Shown piece after piece: positions 32,529 to 40,302 of a stretch of DNA of 64,000 nucleotides (the first letter of the stretch is position 1; every line of letters starts with the position of its first letter). The DNA is from Allofournierella massiliensis (lineage in GTDB: Bacteria; Bacillota; Clostridia; Oscillospirales; Ruminococcaceae): assembly GCF_021531255.1 (NCBI RefSeq), contig NZ_JAFBIO010000010.1, positions 1-64,000 on the forward strand, read 5' to 3'. A program made the translations under genes and the position numbers. A model generated the notes under the pieces. The model had not been told where the DNA came from. It worked only from the letters and a program-made list of their open reading frames with translations, and searched no databases.

Positions 32529-33725
32529 ATGAACAGGGAATGGACACAGCAGCTGAAACAGCAGCTGAGGGAGGATCTGCCCGGGGCCCTGGCCCTGCGC
32601 CGGCAGCTGCACCAGCACCCGGAGCGGGCATTTCAGGAATATCAGACATCGCAGAAGATCCGGGAGTATCTGGCCCGGCTGGGGATCCCGGTGCTGCCCG
32701 GGGTGATCCCCACCGAGGTGACCGGCGTGATCGAGGGGAGCCGGCCGGGCCCGACCCTTCTGGTGCGGGAAGATATTGACGCGCTGGTGATGCGGGAAGA
32801 GACGGGCCTGCCCTTTGCCTCCCAGATGGAGGACTGCTGCCACGCCTGCGGCCATGATATCCATACCGCCAGCCTGCTGCTGATGGCCGGCGCCATCCAG
32901 AAGCTGCGCAGTCACCTGGCGGGCAGAGTTCTGCTTTGCTTCCAGCCGGCAGAGGAGGTGGCCGGCGGGGCCAAGGCCATGTTCCAGGCCGGGTATGGCC
33001 AGGGGGCTACCCGATATGACCAGGTGATCGGTTTTCATACCGAGCCCACCCTGGATGTGGGCACCGTGGGGATGGCGTCAGGGCCTGCCAATGCCTCCAC
33101 CGATATCATTCATATCACGATACGTAGCCAGGGTGGGCATGGGGCCCATCCCTACCGGTGCGCCGACCCGGTGGCTGCCGCCGCCTACCTGATCACCCAG
33201 CTGCAGACCATTATTTCCCGGGAGAATCCGGCTTTGGAACCGGCCGTGCTCACCTTTGGCTCGATCCATGGCGGAACGGCGGAAAATATCATTCCCACAC
33301 AGGTGACCCTGGGCGGGACCCTGCGGACCTTCCAGGAATCGGGCCGCCGGTCGATGCTGGAATCCATCCGCCGCATCACCCAGTGCGTCTGCACAGCCAT
33401 GAAGGCACAGGGAGAGGTGGAAATTCTGGAGGGTGTGCCGGTGCTGGTCAACGACCCGGAGATCGCCGCCCGGCTGATGGAATCCGCCGATAGGGTGCTG
33501 GGCGAAGGCGCTGCCCGGCAGCTGCGCGCCTCCCCCGGCTCGGATGATTTCTCCTGCTTTTTACAGGGGGCGCCGGGGGTGCAGTTCCGGGTGGGTACGG
33601 GCAACGACCGGCCCGAAAGCCGCCTGAGCCTGCACAATCCTGCCCTGGTCTTTGATGAAGAGGCCGTCTATGTGGGCGCGGCGGTGATGGGGCAGTACAT
33701 CCTGGATACCCTGTGCAAAGAGTGA
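32529..33725 (+). CDS. M20-family amidohydrolase (aminoacylase/peptidase type)
   Basis: A 398-residue cytoplasmic metallohydrolase of family M20D, which removes acyl or aminoacyl groups from amino acids. Zinc-site motifs: REDIDALVM, CCHACGHDIHTASLL, FQPAEEVAGGAKAM, GFHTEPT, and PGSDDFSCFL near the end. The dimerisation domain starts with SQGGHGAHPYRCADPVAAAA. ATG 32529 follows AAAGGAGG. It lies 47 bp after the broken M20 gene with which it shares general design but not close identity, as in AbgA/AbgB pairs that act together. A terminator follows, closing the set that starts at 28186. Confidence 0.92.
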   Translation: MNREWTQQLKQQLREDLPGALALRRQLHQHPERAFQEYQTSQKIREYLARLGIPVLPGVIPTEVTGVIEGSRPGPTLLVREDIDALVMREETGLPFASQMEDCCHACGHDIHTASLLLMAGAIQKLRSHLAGRVLLCFQPAEEVAGGAKAMFQAGYGQGATRYDQVIGFHTEPTLDVGTVGMASGPANASTDIIHITIRSQGGHGAHPYRCADPVAAAAYLITQLQTIISRENPALEPAVLTFGSIHGGTAENIIPTQVTLGGTLRTFQESGRRSMLESIRRITQCVCTAMKAQGEVEILEGVPVLVNDPEIAARLMESADRVLGEGAARQLRASPGSDDFSCFLQGAPGVQFRVGTGNDRPESRLSLHNPALVFDEEAVYVGAAVMGQYILDTLCKE

Positions 33726-33784
33726 GGGCAGGCAGGGCCGCCCGGCTAAGCGCCCGCTGCCCGAATATGTAAGACAGAATCAGG

Positions 33785-33817
33785 AAAGCCCCGCGGCAGA
33801 AATGCCGCGGGGCTTTT
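33785..33817 (+). terminator. Intrinsic terminator of the peptidase operon
   Basis: AAAGCCCCGCGGCA and TGCCGCGGGGCTTTT with a GAAA loop. Confidence 0.9.
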
Positions 33818-33847
33818 GTCTGGGGAAATGGGGCAAAGCGGGAGAGA

Positions 33848-35089
33848 TCAGGCGAAAAACTCCCGGAAATCGGTGTAGCCCTCGGCCTTGAGGACTTCCT
33901 TCTGGTTCTTGGCGTTCTTTTTGCGGGTGGTCACCATGACCTGCACCCCCTGGGCCCGCAGCTCGGCCGCCTGACGGAAGAGTTCCACCAGCTGCTGGCC
34001 GCTGAGGGCCTTGTCGGCCAGGAAAGCCACCCGGCTGCCCTCCTGGGGCGGGGTGAAGCCCCGGTCCTTCAGGATGGTGATGATCCGCTCAAAGCCGATG
34101 GAGAAGCCGCAGGCGGGCACTTTCTGGCCGCAGAAACGGCCCACCATCTCGTCGTACCGGCCGCCGCCGGCCACCGAGGAACCGAATTCGGGCAGCTCCA
34201 CCTCAAAGATGGTGCCGGTGTAGTAGCCCATGCCCCGCACCAGGGTGGGGTCAAAGACCAGCTCAAAACTGCCGGCCGCTGTGGCCCGTACGCAGTCCAG
34301 GATGGTGTCCAGGTTCTGGACCACTCCGGCCTCCAAGGTGTCGGCCAGAGCCTCGCCGCAGAACTCGGCGCAGCCCAGCCCCTGGCCGGCCTTGCGGAAG
34401 AAGGCCACATAGGCCTCCACCGCTGCCTGGGGGTAGCCGCTTTCCAGCAGTTCCTTTTCTACGCCTTCCAGGCCGATTTTGTCCATCTTGTCCAGGATGA
34501 TAAAGACCTCGCCGTAGCTCTCCTCGGCAAAGCCGGCCGCTGCGGCCATGGCCTTGAGGATCCGCCGGTCGTTCACCCGCACCTTGAAGTTCTCAAAGCC
34601 CAGCTTGCACAGCACGCTGGTGGTGGCGTTGATCAGCTCGATCTCGGCCAGGTTGGTGGCGTCCCCCAGAATGTCGATATCGCACTGGGTGAACTGGCGG
34701 AACCGGCCCTTCTGAGGCCGGTCGGCCCGCCATACATTGCCGATCTGCAGGGCCTTGAAGGGGCTGGGCAGGCTGGCCATGTTGTTGGCGTAATAGCGGG
34801 AGAGGGGCAGGGTCAGGTCATAGCGCAGGCCACTGTCGCACATCTCTTCGGGGGAGTGGGCCTCGGCCAGCTTTTCGCCCCGCTTGAGGATCTTGAAGAT
34901 CAGCTTTTCGTTCTCACCGCCCTGCTTGCTGGTCAGGTTTTCGATATGCTCCACACAGGGGGTCTCGATCTGGCAGAAGCCATAGCCGGCATAGGTGGTC
35001 TTGATCAGGTTCAGCACATATTCCCGCAGCCGCATATCGGCGGGGAGGTAATCGTTCATGCCCTTGGTGGGGGTCTTGATGCAGTTCAT
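33848..35089 (-). CDS. hisS: Histidyl-tRNA synthetase
   Basis: A 413-residue class II synthetase that charges tRNA-His. Visible: motif 1 region (PTKGMNDYLPADMRLREYV), motif 2 (FKALQIGNVWRADRPQKGRF), the histidine-specific LVRGMGYYTGTIFEV, motif 3 (GFSIGFERI), and a C-terminal anticodon-binding domain (EGSRVAFLADKALSGQQLVE). ATG 35089 follows AAAGGAAC. It is monocistronic with an extended -10 promoter about 75 bp upstream. The leader is too short for a T-box and none is seen. Confidence 0.95.
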   Translation of the reverse strand: MNCIKTPTKGMNDYLPADMRLREYVLNLIKTTYAGYGFCQIETPCVEHIENLTSKQGGENEKLIFKILKRGEKLAEAHSPEEMCDSGLRYDLTLPLSRYYANNMASLPSPFKALQIGNVWRADRPQKGRFRQFTQCDIDILGDATNLAEIELINATTSVLCKLGFENFKVRVNDRRILKAMAAAAGFAEESYGEVFIILDKMDKIGLEGVEKELLESGYPQAAVEAYVAFFRKAGQGLGCAEFCGEALADTLEAGVVQNLDTILDCVRATAAGSFELVFDPTLVRGMGYYTGTIFEVELPEFGSSVAGGGRYDEMVGRFCGQKVPACGFSIGFERIITILKDRGFTPPQEGSRVAFLADKALSGQQLVELFRQAAELRAQGVQVMVTTRKKNAKNQKEVLKAEGYTDFREFFA

Positions 35090-35163
35090 GGGTCAGGTTC
35101 CTTTCTTCTCTTTGGCACGGAAAGGGCGGGCCGCCTTTTCCGGGGAGTTTGACTGTATATCCC

Positions 35164-35172
35164 ATTGTACCA
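35164..35172 (-). promoter_or_regulatory. Extended -10 promoter for hisS
   Basis: The minus strand reads TGGTACAAT about 75 bp before the hisS ATG. Confidence 0.55.
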
Positions 35173-35202
35173 CAGGGCCGGCGCAAAAGAAAAGCCCGAG
35201 GC

Positions 35203-35248
35203 CCGCAAAAGTATGACCCGGGGCCCTTTTGCGGGCCCCGGGTCATAC
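35203..35248 (-). terminator. Intrinsic terminator of the 5-oxoproline operon
   Basis: GTATGACCCGGGGCCC pairs with GGGCCCCGGGTCATAC; the minus strand then continues with TTTTGC. It lies directly after the pxpA stop. Confidence 0.88.
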
Positions 35249-35256
35249 CGGGAAAA

Positions 35257-36018
35257 TCAGTCAAAGGCTTTGATCTGGATGTCGTTTTCGGCAAAGGCTT
35301 TCTTCAGAGCCAGCACGAACTCCACCGCATGGGCGCCGTCCCCGTGTACCAGCACGGTATCCGCCTTCACATCAATCTCCTTGCCGGTGTTGGCAATGAC
35401 CTTGCCCTCCTTGATCATCCGCACCACACGGGCCACCGCCTCGTCCGGATCGGTGATCATGTCGCCGGGGGTTCCCCGAGGCACCAGGTTGCCGTCCTCG
35501 GTGTAGCCCCGGTCGGCAAATACCATGGAGACGGTAGGCAGGCCCATCTCTTCTGCCACCTTTTTCATGCAGGAATTACCGCCGTAGTACAGGATCCGGA
35601 TGGAGGGATCAAACTCGGCCACCGCCTCGCACATGGCCCGGGCAGTGTCCATATCCACCTGGGCCACATTGCCCAGGGCCCCGTGGGCGCTGATATGCCG
35701 CAGGGGCAGGCCGGCGGCCTTGGCAAAGCCGTACAGGGCACCGATCTGGTAGGTGATGAAGTCCCGCAGCTCGTCCTTTTTCATGATCATCTTGCGGCGG
35801 CCGAAGCCCTGCAGATCCGGGTAGCTGGGGTGTACGCCCACGCCCACGCCATACTGCTTGGCCAGGGCTACAGTATGGCGCATCACCACCGGGTCGCCGG
35901 CATGCAGCCCGCAGGCCACGTTGGCCGAAGATACATACTTGAGCACCTCGTCGTTGGCGGCCAGTTTATAGTTGCCGAAGCTCTCGCCCAGGTCGCTGTT
36001 CAGGTCCACACGATACAT
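35257..36018 (-). CDS. pxpA: 5-oxoprolinase subunit A (LamB/YcsF family)
   Basis: A 253-residue TIM-barrel-like protein, subunit A of the ATP-dependent prokaryotic 5-oxoprolinase that opens L-5-oxoproline to glutamate. Family motifs: DLNSDLGESFG at the start, SSANVACGLHAGDP, GVHPSYPDLQGFGRR, ISAHGALGN (HVKPHGALYN in most members), and VLVHGDGAHAVEF. ATG 36018 follows GAGGAACAG. It is last in the operon ycsI-like, Nramp-like, pxpB, pxpC, pxpA, read from 40.1 kb down. Confidence 0.95.
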   Translation of the reverse strand: MYRVDLNSDLGESFGNYKLAANDEVLKYVSSANVACGLHAGDPVVMRHTVALAKQYGVGVGVHPSYPDLQGFGRRKMIMKKDELRDFITYQIGALYGFAKAAGLPLRHISAHGALGNVAQVDMDTARAMCEAVAEFDPSIRILYYGGNSCMKKVAEEMGLPTVSMVFADRGYTEDGNLVPRGTPGDMITDPDEAVARVVRMIKEGKVIANTGKEIDVKADTVLVHGDGAHAVEFVLALKKAFAENDIQIKAFD

Positions 36019-36056
36019 AAGTCTGTTCCTCCTGTTCTTGTGATGGGATGTGTATA

Positions 36057-37079
36057 TTAGGGCGCGGCGCGCTCCGCCACGCCTACCGACATGGTCTGGC
36101 CGTTTACCGTGATCCGGTAGATCTTCTGATATTCCAGCTCAAAGGCGGTCTGCATCCGCCGGTATTCCTCCTGCCGAGCCAGGTAGAGGGCCTGGGCCTG
36201 TTCCACCCCCACCGCCGCAAAGCGGATGGTGCCGCCCGGCGGGCACTGGGCCACCAGGGGGATGTCCACGCTGGCCAGGGTGGCGATCTTGGTATAGCCC
36301 CCTGAACCCTGGTGCTCGCTCATCATGATGATGGGCTGGCCGTCGCCGGGGATCTGCACCGCCCCCAGGGGGATGCCGTCGGAAGGGATATTGGCGTCGG
36401 TGAGGTGCTCCACCGCCGGCCCTTCCAGGCGGGAGGCCATCCGGTCGCACCGGCTGCTCACCTTGAAGGGGCAGCCAAAGAAGGTATTCAGCCCGGCCTG
36501 GGTAAACCGATCGTCCTGGGGGCCGGGCACCACCCGCACAGTGATTTCCTTTTCAAAATGCTGGGGCCGTGCCAGCCGGCGCAGGGGCAGATTGGGCAGG
36601 GCCGGGTCGGGGGCGGAAAAACCGATCCTGTCCCCGGCCGCCAGCTTGCGGCCTTCCAGCCCTCCAATGCCGCTGCGCAGCAGGGTGGCCTGGCTGCCGT
36701 CCACCAGGGGCAGATCCAGCCCGCCGTGGAAGGCGATATAGCATCGGCAGCCATTTTTGGCCCCGTTCAGTTTCAAAACACTGCCTGCCGCCACCGGTAC
36801 CGCCTGCCCCATGGGCAAGGGGACGCCGTCCAGGGTGGGGGACATGTCCGCCCCGGTCAGGGCAATGGTGTTGGCGGCCTCAAAGCGAAGGGTGGGGCCC
36901 AGAAAAGTACATTCCAGCCCGCCGGCCCCGGTGGGATTGCCCACCAGAAGATTGGCCAGGGCCAGGGAATGGCTGTCCATGGCGCCGGCAGGGGACATAC
37001 CCACCCGCTGACGGCCGTAACGGCCCTGATCCTGCACGCTGGTGAGCAGGCCGGGGGCAAGAACCTCGAATCCGGTCAT
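36057..37079 (-). CDS. pxpC: 5-oxoprolinase subunit C (biotin-dependent carboxyltransferase family, KipA-like)
   Basis: A 340-residue protein of the allophanate hydrolase subunit 2 family; with PxpB it activates oxoproline using ATP. Typical parts: FEVLAPGLLTSVQDQGRYG at the start, GMSPAGAMDSHSLALANLLV, AIALTGADMSP-like IALTGADMSPTLDGVPL, and near the end GGYTKIATLASVDIPLVAQ. ATG 37079 overlaps the pxpB stop (ATGA), with AAAGGAGG upstream inside pxpB; a longer in-frame start would sit within pxpB. Confidence 0.94.
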   Translation of the reverse strand: MTGFEVLAPGLLTSVQDQGRYGRQRVGMSPAGAMDSHSLALANLLVGNPTGAGGLECTFLGPTLRFEAANTIALTGADMSPTLDGVPLPMGQAVPVAAGSVLKLNGAKNGCRCYIAFHGGLDLPLVDGSQATLLRSGIGGLEGRKLAAGDRIGFSAPDPALPNLPLRRLARPQHFEKEITVRVVPGPQDDRFTQAGLNTFFGCPFKVSSRCDRMASRLEGPAVEHLTDANIPSDGIPLGAVQIPGDGQPIIMMSEHQGSGGYTKIATLASVDIPLVAQCPPGGTIRFAAVGVEQAQALYLARQEEYRRMQTAFELEYQKIYRITVNGQTMSVGVAERAAP

Positions 37080-37864
37080 CGGGCGCCTCCTTTCTGCCCT
37101 TTGGGGTAGCTTACCGGACGGTAGCTGCCCTCCAGGGCCTGCCGGTGGATCTGCCGGTATTCTTCCGGCGTGATGGATACAAAGCGGATCCATTGGCCGG
37201 GGTGGCAGTAGGCGGGCTCGGGCAGACGGCGATCGTACAGGATCACCGGGGTGCGGCCGATCACATGCCAGCCGCAGGGCAGGTCAAAGCCGTTCAGCAC
37301 GGTCTGATTGGCCCAGATGGCGATGGAACCCTGAGGCACCAGGGTGCGGGGAGTGGCCCGGCGGGAGATGGAAAAGGTCTTTTCCGGGCAGCCCAGCTGG
37401 GAATGGCCCAGGGCAAAGGTCTGGAAATACACATAGCTCAGGTGAGAGGTATGCCGCCGCACCACTTCCTCGGGACTGATCCCCTCAAAGGCAGTCACGT
37501 CCCCCATGTCGGGGGCGGTTTCCCGGCCATCCCAGCCGTCATAGTGGGTCCGGGGGTCATCCGGCTCGGCAATCCCGCCGTACAGAACCGGCAGTTCCAC
37601 CACGGTGGCGGCATCATCCCGGCACTCAAAGGGGGCGCGGCAGAGCTCTTCCATCCGGGCGGCCAGGGCGGCATAGCTTAGCAGCTCCGGGCGGTAATAA
37701 ATCAGCAGGGTGCGGTAGGTGGGCACGGTCTCCACCACCCCGGGCAGGCTCAAGGCCTGGAGACGGGCATCCAGGGCGTGTACCTTCTGGTTCACCGGGA
37801 TGCTGATCTCGTTTTCAAATTCCACCGTGAGGGCGCAGTCCCCCACCGGCTTGATCTTGGGCAT
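37076..37864 (-). CDS. pxpB: 5-oxoprolinase subunit B (allophanate hydrolase subunit 1 family, KipI-like)
   Basis: A 262-residue protein of the PxpB/KipI family. Recognisable segments: IKPVGDCALTVEFENEI, VVETVPTYRTLLIYYRP, VELPVLYGG, TSHLSYVYFQTFALGH and the C-terminal GWHVIGRTPVILYDRRLPEP leading into the substrate region. With PxpC it forms the ATP-using half of 5-oxoprolinase. ATG 37864 follows AGGAGGATACC. Coupled to pxpC by ATGA. Slightly longer than Bacillus KipI (240). Confidence 0.94.
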   Translation of the reverse strand: MPKIKPVGDCALTVEFENEISIPVNQKVHALDARLQALSLPGVVETVPTYRTLLIYYRPELLSYAALAARMEELCRAPFECRDDAATVVELPVLYGGIAEPDDPRTHYDGWDGRETAPDMGDVTAFEGISPEEVVRRHTSHLSYVYFQTFALGHSQLGCPEKTFSISRRATPRTLVPQGSIAIWANQTVLNGFDLPCGWHVIGRTPVILYDRRLPEPAYCHPGQWIRFVSITPEEYRQIHRQALEGSYRPVSYPKGQKGGAR

Positions 37865-37971
37865 GGTATCCTCCTGTATTTACGATACATCCGATCGGGC
37901 AGACTGTAAAGGGGCAAAACAGTCCGGCAGCGCCGAAGGACGCTGCCGGGCCGGTGCTTGCATAAAAGGGG

Positions 37972-39228
37972 TTAACCGATCAGATTGATGAACACCCGCA
38001 CGGCCAGCAGGATGGTGACCACCTGGACCACGGCGAAGATCGCGTTCAGCCACATCTTGTTGGCATCCTCGCCCATGAATTTTTTGTCTGCGGTGATTCG
38101 CCAGATGATGGCGCAGATGATGGGCAGCAGCAGACCGTTGAGGGCCTGGGCCATGACCACCAGCTCAGCGGGGGAGGAACCGAACAGGAGCACGAAGACC
38201 AGGGGAACGCCAGCGCCCAGGATCATGAACAGGCGGCTGCGGGGAGCCTTCATGTCCTCTTCCTGGCCGGTAGCCTGGTTGTAGAGCATGGGCAGCAGCT
38301 CAATGCGGAACAGGCCGGAGGAGAAGGCGGCGGCCCACAGGCCCAGGCTGAAGAGGATGCCGGCGTACCGGCCCAGGATGGGGGTGAGCTGCTGGGCCAT
38401 GTCGGAGGCGTTGTTCACGGTGATGCCCAGGGGGTTCAGGTTGGTGGCGGAGCAGATAACGATGGAGCTGGTGATGAGGGCGGTGACGATGCTGCCGAAC
38501 ACCAGGTCAAAGCGGGCCAGCTTGAGCTTGTTTTCCTTGGGCAGGCTGGCCTCAAAGGAGCCCTTCTTGAAATAGCGCTGTTTGTGCAGGGCGGACAGGG
38601 ATACCGGGATATCCGGCACCATGGTGGTGGCCAGCATGGCCAGTACCAGGAAGTAGTCGCCGTTGGGGATCTTGAAGGAGAAGCCCTCGCTGGCAATGGC
38701 GGCGGGGTCGGGGCCGGAGCCGAAGGCGGTGATCACAAAGGCCACCACCATCAGGATGACCAGCACCTTGGTGAAATCTTCCAGGATGTTGTACCGGCCG
38801 ATCCAGACCAGGGCAAAGGCGATGAGGATCATGATGGCGCACCAGGCTACCAGGGAGATCTGGGGCACAAAGTAGTTCATGGCCATGGCCGCGCCGGTGA
38901 AGTTGCCGGCCTGGAAGATCAGGGCGCCGAACATGATGCAGAAATACAGGATCAGGGACCAGACCTTGCCGAAACGCAGGCGGACGGCTTCCAGAATGGT
39001 GCATTCCTTGGAGATGGCCATCCGCAGGGCGGGCAGCTGGTAGAAAAAGGCGGCCAGGGCGGCCAGCACAACCACCCACAGCAGCTGGTAGCCATAGTTG
39101 GCACCCATCTGGGAGGCGGTGGTAACGCTGCCGGGGCCCACCACCACGGCGGAAATCACGATGGCCGGGCCGATGGCCTTTAAGTACTGACCAAACGAGG
39201 GCTTCGTCAGGTTCTTCTCTTCGTTCAT
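37972..39228 (-). CDS. Nramp-superfamily transporter, non-canonical (YcsG-like)
   Basis: A 418-residue protein of about 11 membrane helices in the Nramp fold (GPAIVISAVVVGPGSVTTAS as helix 1). The metal-binding DPGN of helix 1 is GPGS here, and the helix 6 MPH motif reads MVPD, so the residues that bind manganese or iron in true Nramp proteins are missing. B. subtilis has the related ycsG in its ycsF-ycsG-ycsI-kipIA operon, and the same set is found here, so uptake of 5-oxoproline or a relative is a reasonable guess. ATG 39228 follows AAAGGAAAG. Transport of a metal needed by the oxoprolinase is an alternative. Confidence 0.85.
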   Translation of the reverse strand: MNEEKNLTKPSFGQYLKAIGPAIVISAVVVGPGSVTTASQMGANYGYQLLWVVVLAALAAFFYQLPALRMAISKECTILEAVRLRFGKVWSLILYFCIMFGALIFQAGNFTGAAMAMNYFVPQISLVAWCAIMILIAFALVWIGRYNILEDFTKVLVILMVVAFVITAFGSGPDPAAIASEGFSFKIPNGDYFLVLAMLATTMVPDIPVSLSALHKQRYFKKGSFEASLPKENKLKLARFDLVFGSIVTALITSSIVICSATNLNPLGITVNNASDMAQQLTPILGRYAGILFSLGLWAAAFSSGLFRIELLPMLYNQATGQEEDMKAPRSRLFMILGAGVPLVFVLLFGSSPAELVVMAQALNGLLLPIICAIIWRITADKKFMGEDANKMWLNAIFAVVQVVTILLAVRVFINLIG

Positions 39229-39267
39229 ACAAATCTTTCCTTTCTTTGAGGGTTATGGGTTGGGCCC

Positions 39268-40053
39268 TTACAGCTCGCTGGACTTCACATCGCAGATGAG
39301 CATGTAGCCGGGAGAATGGGAAATCATCAAATCAGGCTTTGCCTGCATGGCCACCGCCTGGGGGGTCACGCCGCAGGCCCAGAACACCGGTACTTCGTCC
39401 GGCGCGATCTCCAGCGGGTCGCCGTAATCGGGGTGCATCACGTCTTTGATGCCGATGGCGGCGGGGTCGCCGATCTGTACCGGCGCGCCGTGGGCATATT
39501 CCATGGCCCCGGTGATGGATACCGCCAGATCCACCTTGTCTTTTTTCACCGGCCGCATGCTCACCACATAGTTGCCGTGGAAGATGCCTGCTGGCTTGCA
39601 GGCAATGTTGGTGTCGAACATGGGCACCCGGGTCTGCAGTTCGTAGTGTTTCAATCGTATGCCGGCAGCTACCAGTTTATCCTCAAAAGTAAGGCTGCAG
39701 CCGATCAGAAAGCCAACCATATCCGGGTTCCACATGTGGCTCACATCCTTGACCTCTTCCACCAGTTCCCCTTTTCGGTAAATTCGGTACAGGGAGATGT
39801 CGGTGGTGATGTCGGCTCCGGGGGCCATCTTCACGCTTACCGGGCTGCCCCGGTCGAATACCTCCAGGATGGGGCAGGGCTTGGGGTTCTGCTTCATAAA
39901 GGTGAGAAAATCATCGGCGTAGCGCCGGGGCAGAATCACCAGGTTGCCCTGCAGGTGGCCGGGGCAGAGCCCGGCGGTGGGGATGGAGAGCTCCCCGCTT
40001 CGGAACAGGGCCCGAAGTTCTGCGGGAGATTTGCCGCTCAGATCCGTGGACAT
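39268..40053 (-). CDS. DUF1445 putative hydro-lyase (YcsI / D-glutamate cyclase-like)
   Basis: A 261-residue protein of the DUF1445 family: TAGLCPGHLQGNLVILPRRY near the N-terminus, SHMWNPDMVGFLIGCSLTFEDKL in the middle, then RVPMFDTNIACKPAGIFHG, VSMRPV, DVMHPDYGDPLEIAPDEVPVFWACGVTPQ, and a C-terminal SHSPGYMLICDV. Related proteins are called putative hydro-lyases, and mammalian D-glutamate cyclase, which turns D-glutamate into 5-oxo-D-proline, contains this fold. That fits an operon for 5-oxoproline use. It is the first gene of the operon; ATG 40053 follows AAAAGGAGG. Confidence 0.9.
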   Translation of the reverse strand: MSTDLSGKSPAELRALFRSGELSIPTAGLCPGHLQGNLVILPRRYADDFLTFMKQNPKPCPILEVFDRGSPVSVKMAPGADITTDISLYRIYRKGELVEEVKDVSHMWNPDMVGFLIGCSLTFEDKLVAAGIRLKHYELQTRVPMFDTNIACKPAGIFHGNYVVSMRPVKKDKVDLAVSITGAMEYAHGAPVQIGDPAAIGIKDVMHPDYGDPLEIAPDEVPVFWACGVTPQAVAMQAKPDLMISHSPGYMLICDVKSSEL

Positions 40054-40086
40054 GGAAAAATGCCTCCTTTTCGGACGAATTTTTAG

Positions 40087-40124
40087 AAAAAGGGCGCCGA
40101 TACGAAAAGGGGTATCGGCGCCTT
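40087..40124 (-). terminator. Terminator-like hairpin in the leader of the 5-oxoproline operon
   Basis: GGCGCCGATAC pairs perfectly with GTATCGGCGCC, and on the minus strand five T residues follow (40087-40091). It lies between the promoter (40142-40170) and the first gene of the operon, so it can only be a leader terminator or attenuator for that operon. Confidence 0.65.
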
Positions 40125-40141
40125 TGCCTTAGTTCGCTTTT

Positions 40142-40170
40142 ATCTTAACACGCTTTACGCCGGCGGGCAA
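40142..40170 (-). promoter_or_regulatory. Probable promoter of the 5-oxoproline operon
   Basis: On the minus strand TTGCCC (40165-40170) and TAAGAT (40142-40147) are 17 bp apart. A LysR-type half-palindromic AT-rich patch (ATACAGAATAT, 40171-40181) lies immediately upstream. Confidence 0.55.
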
Positions 40171-40196
40171 ATACAGAATATAAATGAAAAAGGCTT

Positions 40197-40224
40197 TTGT
40201 ATAAGCAGGGGTTTATAGTATAAT
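40197..40224 (+). promoter_or_regulatory. Promoter for the LysR regulator gene
   Basis: TTGTAT (40197-40202) and TATAAT (40219-40224) with a 16-bp spacer. Confidence 0.65.
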
Positions 40225-40302
40225 AAAAAGTAAATCCGGTAGAAAAAGCGGGGTGGTTTTGCTGCTTTGCTTTGGGTTTGAACCGGTGGGGAGGGAGAAA
40301 CC

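Noticed and set aside
35090-35165. T-box leader before hisS
   Set aside because: Leader is about 75 nt, with no specifier stem, T-box sequence or leader terminator.
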